Of a stretch of DNA of 64,000 nt, positions 1 through 10,699 are shown piece after piece (position 1 is the first letter of the stretch; every line of letters begins with the position of its first letter). Below the pieces are notes generated by a model. It did not search any database and had not been told where the DNA came from. It saw only the letters and a program-made list of their open reading frames with translations. The stretch comes from Lepidodermella squamata (lineage: Eukaryota; Gastrotricha), in the NCBI GenBank assembly GCA_047495785.1, contig JBLDXI010000054.1:682001-746000 (forward strand). The letters run 5' to 3'. Both the position numbers and the translations under genes were made by a program.

Positions 1-67
1 GGAAAATTAACAAGAAATTATCTGACATATTAGGCAAAATGTCTCGCTAACGACGCATAAGACTGCA

Positions 68-461
68 TCAAATACGATTAGCGCAATGCTTGACATATTC
101 TTGATGATATTGACTCAGCTTTCCGTTCAGCAAGTCTGAAATCAAATTCAATGCAATAACATTTCGTCTCACATTGATCATAATTACCAATGAACAAATC
201 GCCAATATCGTGACCCTCGTCTCGTTTTCTAGCAATCCAATGATCGCAGCTCTCCATCTCGGCTTCAAATTCTGAAAACACATCAGTCAAGCCATCGACT
301 AATTTATCGATTTTGTCATGGCTTTCGATATCTGCATCACCTCGAAAAGGACCGGTTAGCGTATCGAGAAATGATTCAAACTCCACGGATCTTCCTACAG
401 CATTAGCTGATACTTGGATAATGAGTAGTAAGCCGATAGTTACGAGGAACAGTGCCTTCAT
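68..461 (-). CDS. Small secreted protein, tandem family member 1 (113 aa)
   Basis: Two exons on the minus strand: 461-188 and 135-68. The 52 bp intron (GTAATT...TTTCAG) keeps the frame. I start at the ATG at 461, not the upstream in-frame ATG at 533, because 461 gives a clean signal peptide (MKALFLVTIGLLLIIQVSAN). The mature chain is acidic and Asp/Glu-rich. It carries the motif CDxW...KRxEGHDI, then after the intron a second conserved Cys in YVKHC close to the C-terminus. The same motif pair and the same intron position occur in the two downstream genes, so the three are tandem paralogues. The two conserved Cys could form one disulfide. I do not recognise the family; export from the cell is the only role supported. 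It is the most divergent of the three: it ends four residues after the last Cys. Confidence 0.72.
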
Positions 462-739
462 TTTTTGCCTCGCTGTGCTCAAAAATGTGACAAATCTATT
501 ATTAGAAAGGCTCACTTCTAGGGCGCATATCAATTACGAAGTGGATAAACTTCTGCAAGTCAAGGGGTGGGATGGAATAACGAGAAAAAACGCGAATTTA
601 TCCAGAGATTTTTCACAGTTTTACTACGCAAAAATACAAGAGTTTAATTTAACAGCTTAGTGGGCTATGAATTGTGGGGACAATTCTAGTTTGAAAAAAT
701 CGAGCCTGATTCATTGACAAAAAAATGTAAAATGTCCAT

Positions 740-1146
740 TCATATTTCGAACTGATCCGCCGTTTGTAGCATGCCTTGGAATTCGGGCATGATGCAATTT
801 TCGATAAATTCCTCCGTTAAACTGTCGTTTTTGTCGGTTATAACGTCTGAAAGAACAAAATTCAATTAAGGCTCATCCAATTTGGTGTTGTAATCAACTT
901 ACTGCCGAGCATTTTGGGCAGAGATACATCAAGGCCCTCCCGTTGCTTCTGCAGCATCCATTTGTCGCAGATGGTGATTACACTCAAGTGTTTATCGATC
1001 TCGCCATCGACAAAATCTGGACTTGATTGCAATTTATTGTGATGAACAGCCTCACGACTGAGAACAATAGGAACTGCGTCGTTTTCAAGATAGAAAAAAT
1101 TCAAAAGAAACGCGCTAAGCGAAATTCCGACTAGAAAAACGCCCAT
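740..1146 (-). CDS. Small secreted protein, tandem family member 2 (116 aa)
   Basis: Exons 1146-903 and 846-740 are joined across a 56 bp intron (GTAAGT...TTTCAG); without splicing the frame runs into a stop inside the intron. The N-terminus is hydrophobic (MGVFLVGISLSAFLLNFFYL), consistent with a signal peptide or signal anchor. The core motif is CDKWMLQKQREGLDVS. Exon 2 supplies EEFIENCIMPEF, which closely matches member 3 (REFIDFCMIPDL). The three spliced proteins are almost the same length (113, 116 and 114 aa), which supports the gene models. The function is unknown and no catalytic signature is visible. Confidence 0.75.
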
Positions 1147-2298
1147 GTTTCAAATATATCAGAACTGTTTAATTGCTTGCCTCGCCGAATATGAATGTCT
1201 GTATTTTTCAATCAGGAGCGCTTTTTATGCTCGCCACATCGGATGCGGTTGATAATTGAGCAAATACAACGCGCAGATAGTGAGTTCGTTTCGAACGCCC
1301 ACTCCGGATATCATGAGAACATCTTTTTAATTGGTTTTCCAGACTGGCTATAATTAGGGCATAAATTTGAAAGCGCCTGCTGTGCATTGAGTCAACAATA
1401 GCAGGTTTTCAGGGAAAGTTTTTCACGTCATGCCTATCGATTTTTCATAATTTTACATAATTTTAGTAGAGTTACAGAGTCAAAACGAGGGTTTTGATAG
1501 TTTGAATTGGTTCTTTTTTGAATTGTGTGTCAGATAGAGAAAACATTATCTCAATTCATGCTGTCTGGCAGTTAAACATTACATTAAAGCAAACAAGTAA
1601 AAAATAACTAAATGGAATGTGGAAACTGAGTGTGCGACTTTTTCATCAGACATTTGGCCGATAAAAGAAGACATATGTCTGATGAAATAAGTTTTTCTCG
1701 AACTTGATCGCTCGTGTTTTTTCCGGAGAAATAACTCTATATATATCATTTTACTCATTATCTCAGAAATCAGAACATATTTTATCAGAAATAGTTTGGC
1801 ATGAGTCCATCACTGCGTTCCGCCTGAAGAATAACAGGCAGTGGTGCAAATCCCCACGAGCAATCTTGCTAATTCATAACTAACACCAATGGTTTCGTTT
1901 TCATTGCCTGAAAGGTTGAAATCCATGGATTTCAGCGCAGAATATACGCCTGTAAGCATGCAAGCGAAATTATTCATGTTTCATTTCGTTTCAGTTATCA
2001 GACTCTGTGGCCTAAAACTAAGTTATTTTTCTAGCATGCCAAAGAGGAAAACTATCGAGATGCCCAACGAGAGTCTTGCGGTGGGGGTTTGCGATAAAGG
2101 CTTTCTTGAATATTCCACTGTTCAATAGCAAGAATAGCGTTCTTCTTCAATCTTCAATTGAAATAAAAGGTTATCAAAACATTTTCTCGAACTTTACAGA
2201 AATAAAGACGGCCCTTATAAAAGCTGGTATTTAATTATGGTTCGGACACTAGTAACTAAGTGACAGTTAATGGTTCGAAGTTTGTTGATCAAGGAAGG
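1147..2298. other. Intergenic, 1.15 kb
   Basis: No convincing coding exon on either strand; the short open frames here lack splice support or protein-like composition. A TATA-like run (ctctatatatatc) lies near 1737-1750, about 590 bp upstream of member 2, so its link to any gene is uncertain. Confidence 0.5.
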
Positions 2299-2696
2299 TT
2301 AATCATTCTTCGTTTCATTAAGAAGATTTTCCAAATCAGGAATCATGCAGAAGTCGATGAATTCGCGCAGAAGCTCGCTCGTACTGCCACTCGTGATATC
2401 TATAGTCGAAAAATGGTTCGAAAAGTGAGCCACGCCAATTATAATCACTCACGCTTCACTATCTCTGCCGGGGATACTTCGTGTCCTTCTCTGATTTTTT
2501 GATCAAGCCATTCGTCGCAAGCTGTCGAGTAAGCCGCAGCCTCTTGATCGATATCAGATTGTATTCCCAGATTGCCAAGATCAGCAAACAAGCTAGCCAT
2601 AGGATCTTTCACTGCACCTTCAGTTAGACGATGAATGCTGTTGCTTGATACAGCAATAACCAAGCTTAATAAGATGACTAACCGTAAATTCAACAT
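2299..2696 (-). CDS. Small secreted protein, tandem family member 3 (114 aa)
   Basis: Exons 2696-2453 and 2399-2299 flank a 53 bp intron (GTGAGT...CTATAG). The signal peptide MLNLRLVILLSLVIAVSS is typical. The motif CDEWLDQKIREGHEVS precedes the splice site, and exon 2 begins ITSGSTSELLREFIDFC, ending NETKND. The two Cys and the aromatic-Lys-Glu-Gly spacing match members 1 and 2. Exon 1 has exactly the same length (244 bp) as in member 2. It is the upstream-most gene of a head-to-tail minus-strand array with about 1.1 kb before the next copy. The family is unrecognised. A secreted peptide, a toxin-like factor or a structural protein cannot be told apart from sequence alone. Confidence 0.75.
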
Positions 2697-3055
2697 GCCA
2701 ACAATTTAAAGTGATTGATTTGAATGCAAAATAGGGAACACTGATCGCGCGGGTGCAATGTCTGTCTGAGTGTTACTCTGGTGGCTAAAAATAAAACTCA
2801 TTCACGGCTGAAACCAGCTCAACTTCGAATAATTAGCAAATAATGCTGCGGATAATTACAAAAATCTACAACTAGGTCCGATTTTTTTTTAATCTTATGA
2901 ATCGAAGCCGACGAGAAGAGCAGGATTTCAGTTTTATTTTAGAATCAAGGCATCTGAACGAATGACTCAACAAAACTAGTTCGGTCGGAGGGAAAAAAAA
3001 AGAAGAAGAATCACATGATGTCAGTCAATTGAGCCAAATAATGTCTTATTTCCGA
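2697..3055. other. Short intergenic spacer
   Basis: AT-rich spacer between the secreted-protein array and the 3' end of the TPR/SET gene. Purine runs lie near 2990-3010. No exon is visible. Confidence 0.5.
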
Positions 3056-5723
3056 TCAATCATCGATTTCAACAGCCAAACGCTTGTCGCCGCAAATCAG
3101 CTTCAAAAACGCAATTTTACGATCAGCCCAATGCTGTGATTTGTTGGCGTTCTTCAAGCCACCCATCTTGCCGTACCAATCCGAAATCAGTTGAGCACAA
3201 CGCGAAGCTTCGTTAATCAAACCAAGTTTCTCGAACCAATTCACAACCTCCTCCATGCAAGCCGTTGCTTTCTGATAGTTCAGCTGCTTTGCGTAAAATT
3301 CAGCGATGGTTCGCTTCAATTTCAGGGCTGTTACATTCAACATTTCATCTCCTCCGTTACGGAGGTCGTGAATGGACTTGAATTCGGAGATTAGCACGTC
3401 CAGGCCATGCTTCAAGGCGTCTTTGAGTGGGCGATCGAATTTGTTGACGATTTTGAGCTGATCGGCAAGGGCAGATTCAGCTTTGTTGAATTTATCGCGG
3501 ATTTCCTCGCTATCTTCACGCTCGAGTGAGCACAAACGGCTTTTGCAGCTGGCATTAAACGCAAAATCGATATCTCGAGGTTTCGACGAGCTGAAATTGA
3601 TGCTTAGCCGATCACCTGCGTTGACTTTACGGATCGTTCGGATTAGCATGAAATCGCCGATGTGGAAACGAGAGCAGTTCGGCTCGATGCAAGTTCTTTC
3701 GAGAAGAAAAGCTTCACCAGACCACAGTCCTTGCCCCTTTCTCGGGGTCGTTTCGATAAGATTGTCCTCAATGAACTGACCAAACTCGTTTACATCGATC
3801 AAAGAGACGTCCTTGCAATTCGAATTCGAAATCAGCTCTTCGACTTGAGATTTGAATTTTCCGGATGAGTCATTCGAAATTCGAGCAAAGACAAGAGATT
3901 TGAGAGTATCGATTCCAGAGGAAGAAAAAGCCAGAGCTCGTTTAGCCATAATCAAAGTGCCAGGCTTGATAAGTTCTTTCGCGTAAATTGCGCCATCTCG
4001 AACTTCGACAATGTCCCTGGCGAGGAATTCAGAATGCCATTGAAGATGAGCGGCCTTCTGCGATTCTTGGCTCAAGGAGTAGACATCGAATTTGCCGGTT
4101 GAGAATTCATCACTTGCGATTTGAGCCACTCGCTTAAGGTTGGTGTAATCCGGATAGGTAGCAGCTGTTGGCTCGATCGGATTCGCGCCGATGAAGGCCA
4201 CGCATTCAGAAAACTAAAATAGAAAAAGAAAAACCAATCAAAAATGTTGCGAAAAACTGTGAAAAAGAGCATACTAACCTGGTTAAGGTGAAAAAGATCC
4301 GAGGCCTTGCGATATCGCAAATCAGGCCAATGGCAATCCGGATCAGCGCTGAGACCCTCATCCGCATCCTGCAAGTTCAGAAGAATTACATAAAAATGGC
4401 GAAATAATTGTTGAAATCTGGATTCCAAACAGTGGATGAAGTAGGATCCTCGAGGTGGGGGTCCCCACTGTACCCCATGTAGCCCCCTCCCTCCCCCTTC
4501 TACGGTACTTCTCGCACTGGTATCAACCTTTTGACCCTTTTGATTGTCGATGAATTCTTGAATATATACAATTCTAGTTCTAGGGCGAACTCATGGCATG
4601 GCATTTTTTTAAATTTATAATCAAACTAAACAAAATAATCACATTAATTTTGAAATTTTTCTGAAATTGTTAAATTAAAATTTTTATTAAATTAAATAAA
4701 ATCTTAAATAGCCTTTCTTTGCAAAATTTGAACTTGAGAAAACGAAACCTGAAAGGTTACACTTACCTTCAATGCTCGGTCATGGTCACCAAGCGCCGAG
4801 TAGACAGCAGATCGTAGTAGGAACGCGCCCCCTAGATCGTCACCTCCCGCCGCAATCCTCTTATCCAACAGGTACAGTGCCATCGTATAATTCCGCTCAG
4901 CGACATACCTCGCCACATTCGCATGCGATTCAACCTCAGACGCCAGCTCGCCACAGAAAAACGTCGAATCCATCAGCTCGTGCTGACGACCGAGAACGGA
5001 AAGATGGCCAGGGTTCTGGACGGTCAGCAGCAATTCATCATCGGCTCGCTGGAGGACAGGATTATGAATCGCTAAGATCGTACCAATCAAAATCGGCGAA
5101 CAGTTGAAGTAAGGGAATCCGGAGCCTGGTAAATTGACGCCAACGTTCAAAAGACGAACCGGGGCCGCCAAACGACCAGCTGGATCGTCGACCAATAGAT
5201 GAAGAGCGCCGTCTCGTTCGAACGGATTCGCAATCGACCGGCAGAGTAGGAACTTGCCGGACATCGCTAAACACGTCGCTTTCTCATCAGCCTGAGATTT
5301 CAAATTCCAGAGATCCGATAGCGAAATCATGTTGCTAGCGATCAGGTCGACTGGCGGGCAGAGGTAGGCGAAGTTCGGTGGTTCGTCGGCGATTTGAAGT
5401 TTCCGATTCGCGTTTCTGGCCATGGCTGATCGGTTCGATGAGTTGTAGCGCATGAAGTGGGTTTCCAGGTCGGAGTGTTGGCGCATCAGGTGGGCCCGTT
5501 CGCCGATGCCGCAGAGTTGAGGCTGTTCGAAGATTGCTGGCGTGATCGGGCGGCGTTGCGACGTTCTCGGCGGAGCACTGTGCGGGCGCCAGTTTTCTTC
5601 GTCTTCCGATGAAGAGATGTCGCTGTCACTGTCGCTGTCGCTGTCAGATTCGAACATTGATGTTGGTAAGCCGGCGAAGATGATCGGCCGACCGCCGGCG
5701 AGAAAGACGAAAATACGAGGCAT
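3056..5723 (-). CDS. TPR/SET-domain protein with degraded SET signature (734 aa)
   Basis: Exons 5723-4767, 4368-4279 and 4213-3056 join in frame to 734 aa. The N-terminus has an acidic Asp-Ser repeat (about residues 27-50). Next comes a beta-rich region (LIGTILAIHNPVLQRADDELLL) like the OB-like part that precedes TPRs in fungal and protist TPR-SET proteins, then a TPR segment (residues about 270-320) ending in the 90 bp middle exon. A split SET region follows, starting IVEVRDGAIYAKELIKPGTL. Instead of the usual NHSCxPNC the motif reads LERTCIEPNCSR, and the terminal catalytic Tyr position reads INF. The family methylates protein lysines using S-adenosylmethionine, but these substitutions make a pseudo-enzyme likely. 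A helical, TPR-like C-terminus (residues about 600-720) follows. Intron 1 (398 bp) holds a short inverted-repeat sequence. No signal peptide or TM helix: probably nuclear or cytosolic. Confidence 0.75.
4438..4513. repeat. Putative short intronic element (copy 1)
   Basis: Inside intron 1 of the TPR/SET gene. It begins with a 16-nt string (gaagtaggatcctcga) also found at 45807-45822 inside an intron of the sugar transporter, and ends near an inverted tacttc. The interior is C-rich. A single 16-nt match is close to chance expectation in 64 kb, so confidence is low. Confidence 0.3.
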
Positions 5724-8700
5724 GTCAAGTTCTAGGAAAACGAAAGATTTTTATAATATGATTTATAAAAAGGAAAAATGAGAAGAAATTTCGAATTTTT
5801 CGCCACGTTAATGAAACAATGATAAACGAGAGATTTCCTTATTAGTTATAGTTTCTATTGATTGGTTCGAAGGGATTCTCATTTGTATACTTTATAGCAA
5901 TATTCTCAGAAGTTGAACTCGAAAAAGCACGGTTCCCAGTTCACCTTTGATGATTAATTTTGAATTTCTAGGCGGGTCCAATTCTAGGCAAGGTCTTGAA
6001 AAACTGAGATAAATAAAAGGTGTGCCGAGTGCGCACCCCAAATTTAGGGTTCCAGCACTAAATTTCCCCTGAATATGGTTTTCGAATTTCTAGTCTTCAA
6101 TAGAATCTCAAATTTTTTGTTGCCGATAGATCTTCATATTATGCGTAATTCGCGCTATGAACGGTCAGTTTACGAATTATACTTTATCCTATAGAGCCGA
6201 TATCAATTCCAAGTATGGATTTCCCAAATCAGTGATTTCCCCGATATCAGCCGTCTTGGAACCCAACATCAATAATTTTTCTACGTAGCTTAGGGCACCA
6301 TTCAGCTAAACTAAATAATCCTAGGATCAGGGCGGGCATCATTATCCATCAAAAAACGAAAAATCCAATATCGCAAAGAATCTGAAAAATTTAGTGCTTG
6401 AACCTCATTTTAAGTGGTGGAAATTTTTGGAACCATAAATAAGTGGTAAGATTAAACAAGTTTGAAAATGATTAGATTGAAAATATACCTAATAGGGAAA
6501 TGTAATTAATTTTTGAAATCAGCTGGGATTTTCAAGCAATGGATGAATTCCTCGAGTTGATGGGTACGCTTAGGTATTATCAGCCCCAAATTGATCAAAT
6601 TGACCAAATTCATCTGACTAAATGATAATCAAGAGGATTTATGCGAAATGAAAAGTGAGAAGACATTATCGTGTAACGAAATTTCGAAATTTGGTTCTGA
6701 AATATTTTGCAACATTCGGAACGCGAAATTTCCGAAAATCTGAGCTTCATTTCAGAATTAAAAATCTCAGAAAATTGATAATAATTTTTTAAATACGAAA
6801 ACTTAGAAAACTCAGAAAATATAGAATAAATTCTGAATATCCAGAATAATAAAATTCGATCTCGGAAAAGTTAGAAAAATTGAACGAAATTGGACCATTA
6901 GCAATTCAGCTGCTCATTTGATTCTAAGTAATTATTATTTATTTTTCAGAATTATCTAAGTAATTACTAGTTTTCTCAATTGAAAATAATTTTCAATTTT
7001 TTCTGAGTTTTCAGAGGTCAATAAAACTATAATTCTAATTATTTTCCGAGTTCTGCGATGCTGAAATGACGCATCGAAACTGAATTGTCGCCAAAATAAA
7101 AATTATTCTATAATGTCGCTTACTGGAATGACTCAGATCCGAAATGGGGAAATTTCGAAATTTTGTGTCATCCACAAGGAACAGCCCTAATTGCCTATGA
7201 ACAATAGTTGAACTAAACATTAATTATTTAACTGAGCCCATAAAGATTACGGGTAAGAAATTAGCCACTCGAACCCAAGTTTGTTGAGCCAAAAAGGCTT
7301 TCTAACATTAAGGCTTGATTAGAAGACTGGAAATAAGCAGTAATAAAACTGCTAATACAACTCTTTGCGACCAGGCAAAAAAAACTGACGTGGACGAGTG
7401 GCTGGCACGCGCCGCCTGATTCATCATCACATCACATCATGCAAAAAAATAACTGCCTTCAAAAAAGAATGATTAGCGTTGCAAAAGCTAGAATGCCGAG
7501 AATTTAAAAATCGAGTTAGCGAAGAGAATAATAATAATATTAATAAAATAATCTGATCAGCTAAAAAGCAGCATGGAATTTTTATATAATTTGAATTTAT
7601 TTAATCGAGTTCAATCGAAGAGGAAAAAGGCAACGAAACGCTGCGTTATTAAATAATTGTCGAAAAATGAGAAATTAAGGGTGTTTAAACAGCTGCTTTA
7701 AGAAGGAAACCAACATTTTTGGGTTCAGTACTTCATAACTTGAGGGTCATCACGTGTTCTCTAAATAAATAAAGGCATCGAAATGTCGCAACCGGACGAA
7801 AAGGTCACATCTGTTTAATGGACCGATGTAGCTTCCCTGAATTCACCTGCCTCCTTTTTGAGCAAACTGTACACCAGAATTGCTCAACATGGGGCTGTGA
7901 AATAAACTTGAAAAAGGCCGTGAAAGAAAATAGTTAACAAAAAATGCGTCGGATTTAGGCGAGCTATACTCCGTAATCATCGATGATAATTAATTCGACT
8001 GTATTGCGTCATTAGGTGTCACATTTTTATGTGGCCTGTTCACAAGTCATCACTTCAAAGCGGTTTCAAACTCGATTTTTTTCGACATCAAGTAATCGAA
8101 TTTCATAACTTTTCGATCGCATCGCTGGCAGGCAAGTGATTCACCGGGGATTTTAATAACAATAAGGTTCAACTTTATGAAAAAAAAATCCGAAAATTAA
8201 TTCCGGTGAATTCTTTGCAAATTTTTACACCGTTGGAATTATCTTGTCCTGGGTATAATTTGTGTATTTTTCCCACGGCCTGATTCAGGTGATTTCAACT
8301 TGATCATCTAGCGTCAGTGATTAATCGTGGTCAGCGTGGTGAAAATTTAATTTTTTTTGAATTTTGAATTTTTTTCTTTTATTTTTGAATTTTGAATTTT
8401 GAATTTTTAATGTTTGATTTTGAATTTTTGGAGTTAAAACGCTGCTTTCAAGGTATTACTTTGAAACTTCACAACAAATGAACGAACGGTGCTAGAATTT
8501 GGGAGAAAATTCTAGAATTATCTAAATGAGACAAGCTTCATCGAAGTACCATTTGAAAACCGATTAAAATGTCTTCAAGGTAGTTTTTTGAGTTGCTTCA
8601 CCTCTAAAATCGCTACTTTGCAGGTAATTTGGCTACTGAAACTGGCTTCTTAAAATTTACTGCACTAACTGCAATAATTACCAGCTAAACGCCAGCTTCA

Positions 8701-8757
8701 TTTTAGTATACAAATTCTATCTAAAACCGCGCAGGTGGAGAGAATCAGAGATGTCGT
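5724..8757. other. AT-rich gene-free interval, 3 kb
   Basis: No plausible exon on either strand. Degenerate agaaaa/tcagaaaa phrases recur at 6660-7030. A TTTTGAA-type tandem tract occupies about 8345-8430. The 5' end holds the upstream region of the TPR/SET gene, with an AT-rich run ttataatatgatttataa just before its ATG. Confidence 0.55.
8345..8430. repeat. Low-complexity TTTTGAA tandem tract
   Basis: Imperfect tandem copies of ttttgaa/attttgaa with poly-T interruptions. Simple-sequence DNA with no coding potential. Confidence 0.75.
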
Positions 8758-10185
8758 TAGCGTCGTTGAATAACTCGGATTTAGGCTTGTTTACATCCAT
8801 TTCAAGGCGACAGGTGTCAAGTAAAAAAGCGGGTTTTCAACGGGAATGGCCGTAGATGTTTCTATCGGAACAATGTCTCTATTACGCGGAACAAAATATC
8901 TTCTACCGTCGGAATCTATCGGAATAATAAAAATATCTCTTTTCATGCGAAATTACTTATTTTCCACTCTCAATATCTTTTTCCTCGAATAATGTCTTTT
9001 CGATGACGGAACAATGAACCACGCCTCTTGCGAACAGGGGCACAGCTTTCACTGCCTAATCTTCAGCTTCGATAACTGGAAACTAAGCTTCGGGTCACAC
9101 GACCGATAGGAACAATAGGACCTCTGCCGCGATTTCGACACCGCCCGCGCTTCGCATGCTTGTATTACTTGTAACCCACAACTGCCTCCTCGAATAGAGC
9201 TGCCTTTTTCGCCGAACTCAGGTTACTCAACAGGTCCAGTTGTCCCTGCCTGTTCGATGTCTCATACTCCAAAGCTCCAGCCAGTCGTCGGCGACATCGT
9301 TCTAACCGCTGGAGTAACAGATTGATGCCGCTGATCGAGCTCGTGGGACAAAGCCAACGCATGGCAACAGGGCTTTTTCTTCGCTCCGTAGGAAAATGTC
9401 TTTATAATGGCGGAATGGGTCACCTCAACCTTCCACGTCGCCAGCTGCACAACCTCAAGCAAAGTCGCGAACCTTCCATCAAAGCTGCTGAAAATGTCTT
9501 TTAAGCGACGGAAAATGACAAAATTGAAACCAAGATCCCACATTCACCCTTACCCCTTATACCCACATTTGACGCGTAAAAGGCGATAAATTAATAAACA
9601 CGAACCATCATCAGATAATTTGATATTTATAAGTGCTCTATCGATGACTAGCAAACAGGTTGACAGCTCAAGAGAATGTTGTCAGAAAACTTGTGAGCAC
9701 ATGAATATTTAAAGCTCGGGTCGTAAGCGACTAATCAGCCATGTGGTATCCAAAATAAGGGCGATCTTAATATCAAAAGGTTCCCCGTGTTTTAATATAA
9801 TAGGTAGTTCCCCAAGTTTCATCAAATTAAATTAAATTGAATACTGTGGAATTTCAAAAATCTGAAAATTTGGTTACTACGGCTAAATTAGACAGGCTTG
9901 ACTAGGCTGGCTGTAGCTATTGCTGTAGCGTGACCGCCATATTTTTATTGCTTCATTGTTCCGACGGAAAAAAGATACTTTCCGATAAATTCGACAATTT
10001 TCCGCATTAAAATGTCTTTCGGATAATTGTAGATATTTTGTTCCGTGAAAGAGAGACATTATTCCGATAGAAAGATATTACCTCACGGGAATTAGGATGC
10101 AAAAGTGAAAAATACTTTTTACTTGTCACCTCTCACTTTCAAACGGATGTAAACAAGCCTAAATCCGAGTTATTCAACGACGCTA
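8758..10185. mobile_element. 1.43 kb terminal-inverted-repeat element (non-autonomous)
   Basis: The left end (8758-8798, beginning tagcgtcgttgaataactcg) and the right end (10145-10185) are perfect reverse complements over 41 bp. Weaker similarity continues inward for about 30 bp more. A phrase of the form aatgtctnt...cggaa recurs at about 8870, 8990, 9395, 9495 and, inverted, 10000-10080. The interior holds several short overlapping frames around 9165-9590, none recognisable as a transposase. GATGT occurs just outside both ends and could be part of a target duplication, but the spacing differs. A non-autonomous DNA transposon or large MITE is the simplest reading. Confidence 0.7.
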
Positions 10186-10699
10186 CCGATGTGATCTTAG
10201 GGTTTTCGATGGTTCGATTCGATGGTTCTGAAAAATCAGTAGCCAATAATTAAATCGAATTTGGTGGGGAAAAATCGACACCATTATTCTACACGAGCCA
10301 ATGGATTTTTTAGATATTTTAGCAGAATTTTAGGATGTCAACCGCAGGTAGGCCATAAAAAATTAAAAATTCTGACAAAACGTGTCAAATTTTTTTTTGA
10401 ATTTGTCCATTTTCTTATTTTTTTTTCCACAAATTTTCGCCAGGAAAATTAGTTAAAATTCAAATAATTGGATAATTCGAGTAATCTTAAAAACACTGCA
10501 CAGAAAATGGTACAGCCAAGAAATTTATTATTTTATTTTTTTAAATTGTGCATGACAGGTTGTCCCAATTAAGTCAGGAAAACATAAATTTCTAAATTCT
10601 GCATCGACGAATCTTGTCGAAATTGCCATGTAATAATTGGTTACAAGGAAAAAATTGTGTAACAAAAATTTTGGTGCCAAGTTCTCAAATTAGGGCATT
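10186..10699. other. Intergenic, 3' side of class C receptor 1
   Basis: AT-rich with poly-T runs near 10388-10430; no exon seen. It lies just downstream of the receptor stop codon and probably contains the 3' UTR. Confidence 0.4.

Noticed and set aside
313-660. Plus-strand open frame opposite the first secreted-protein gene
   Set aside because: Antisense to a well-supported spliced gene; no signal peptide or domain.
3191-3868. Several plus-strand frames in the TPR/SET gene
   Set aside because: Antisense shadows of exon 3.
9165-9590. Overlapping frames inside the 1.4 kb element as a transposase
   Set aside because: Too short, on both strands and without any recognisable catalytic motif.
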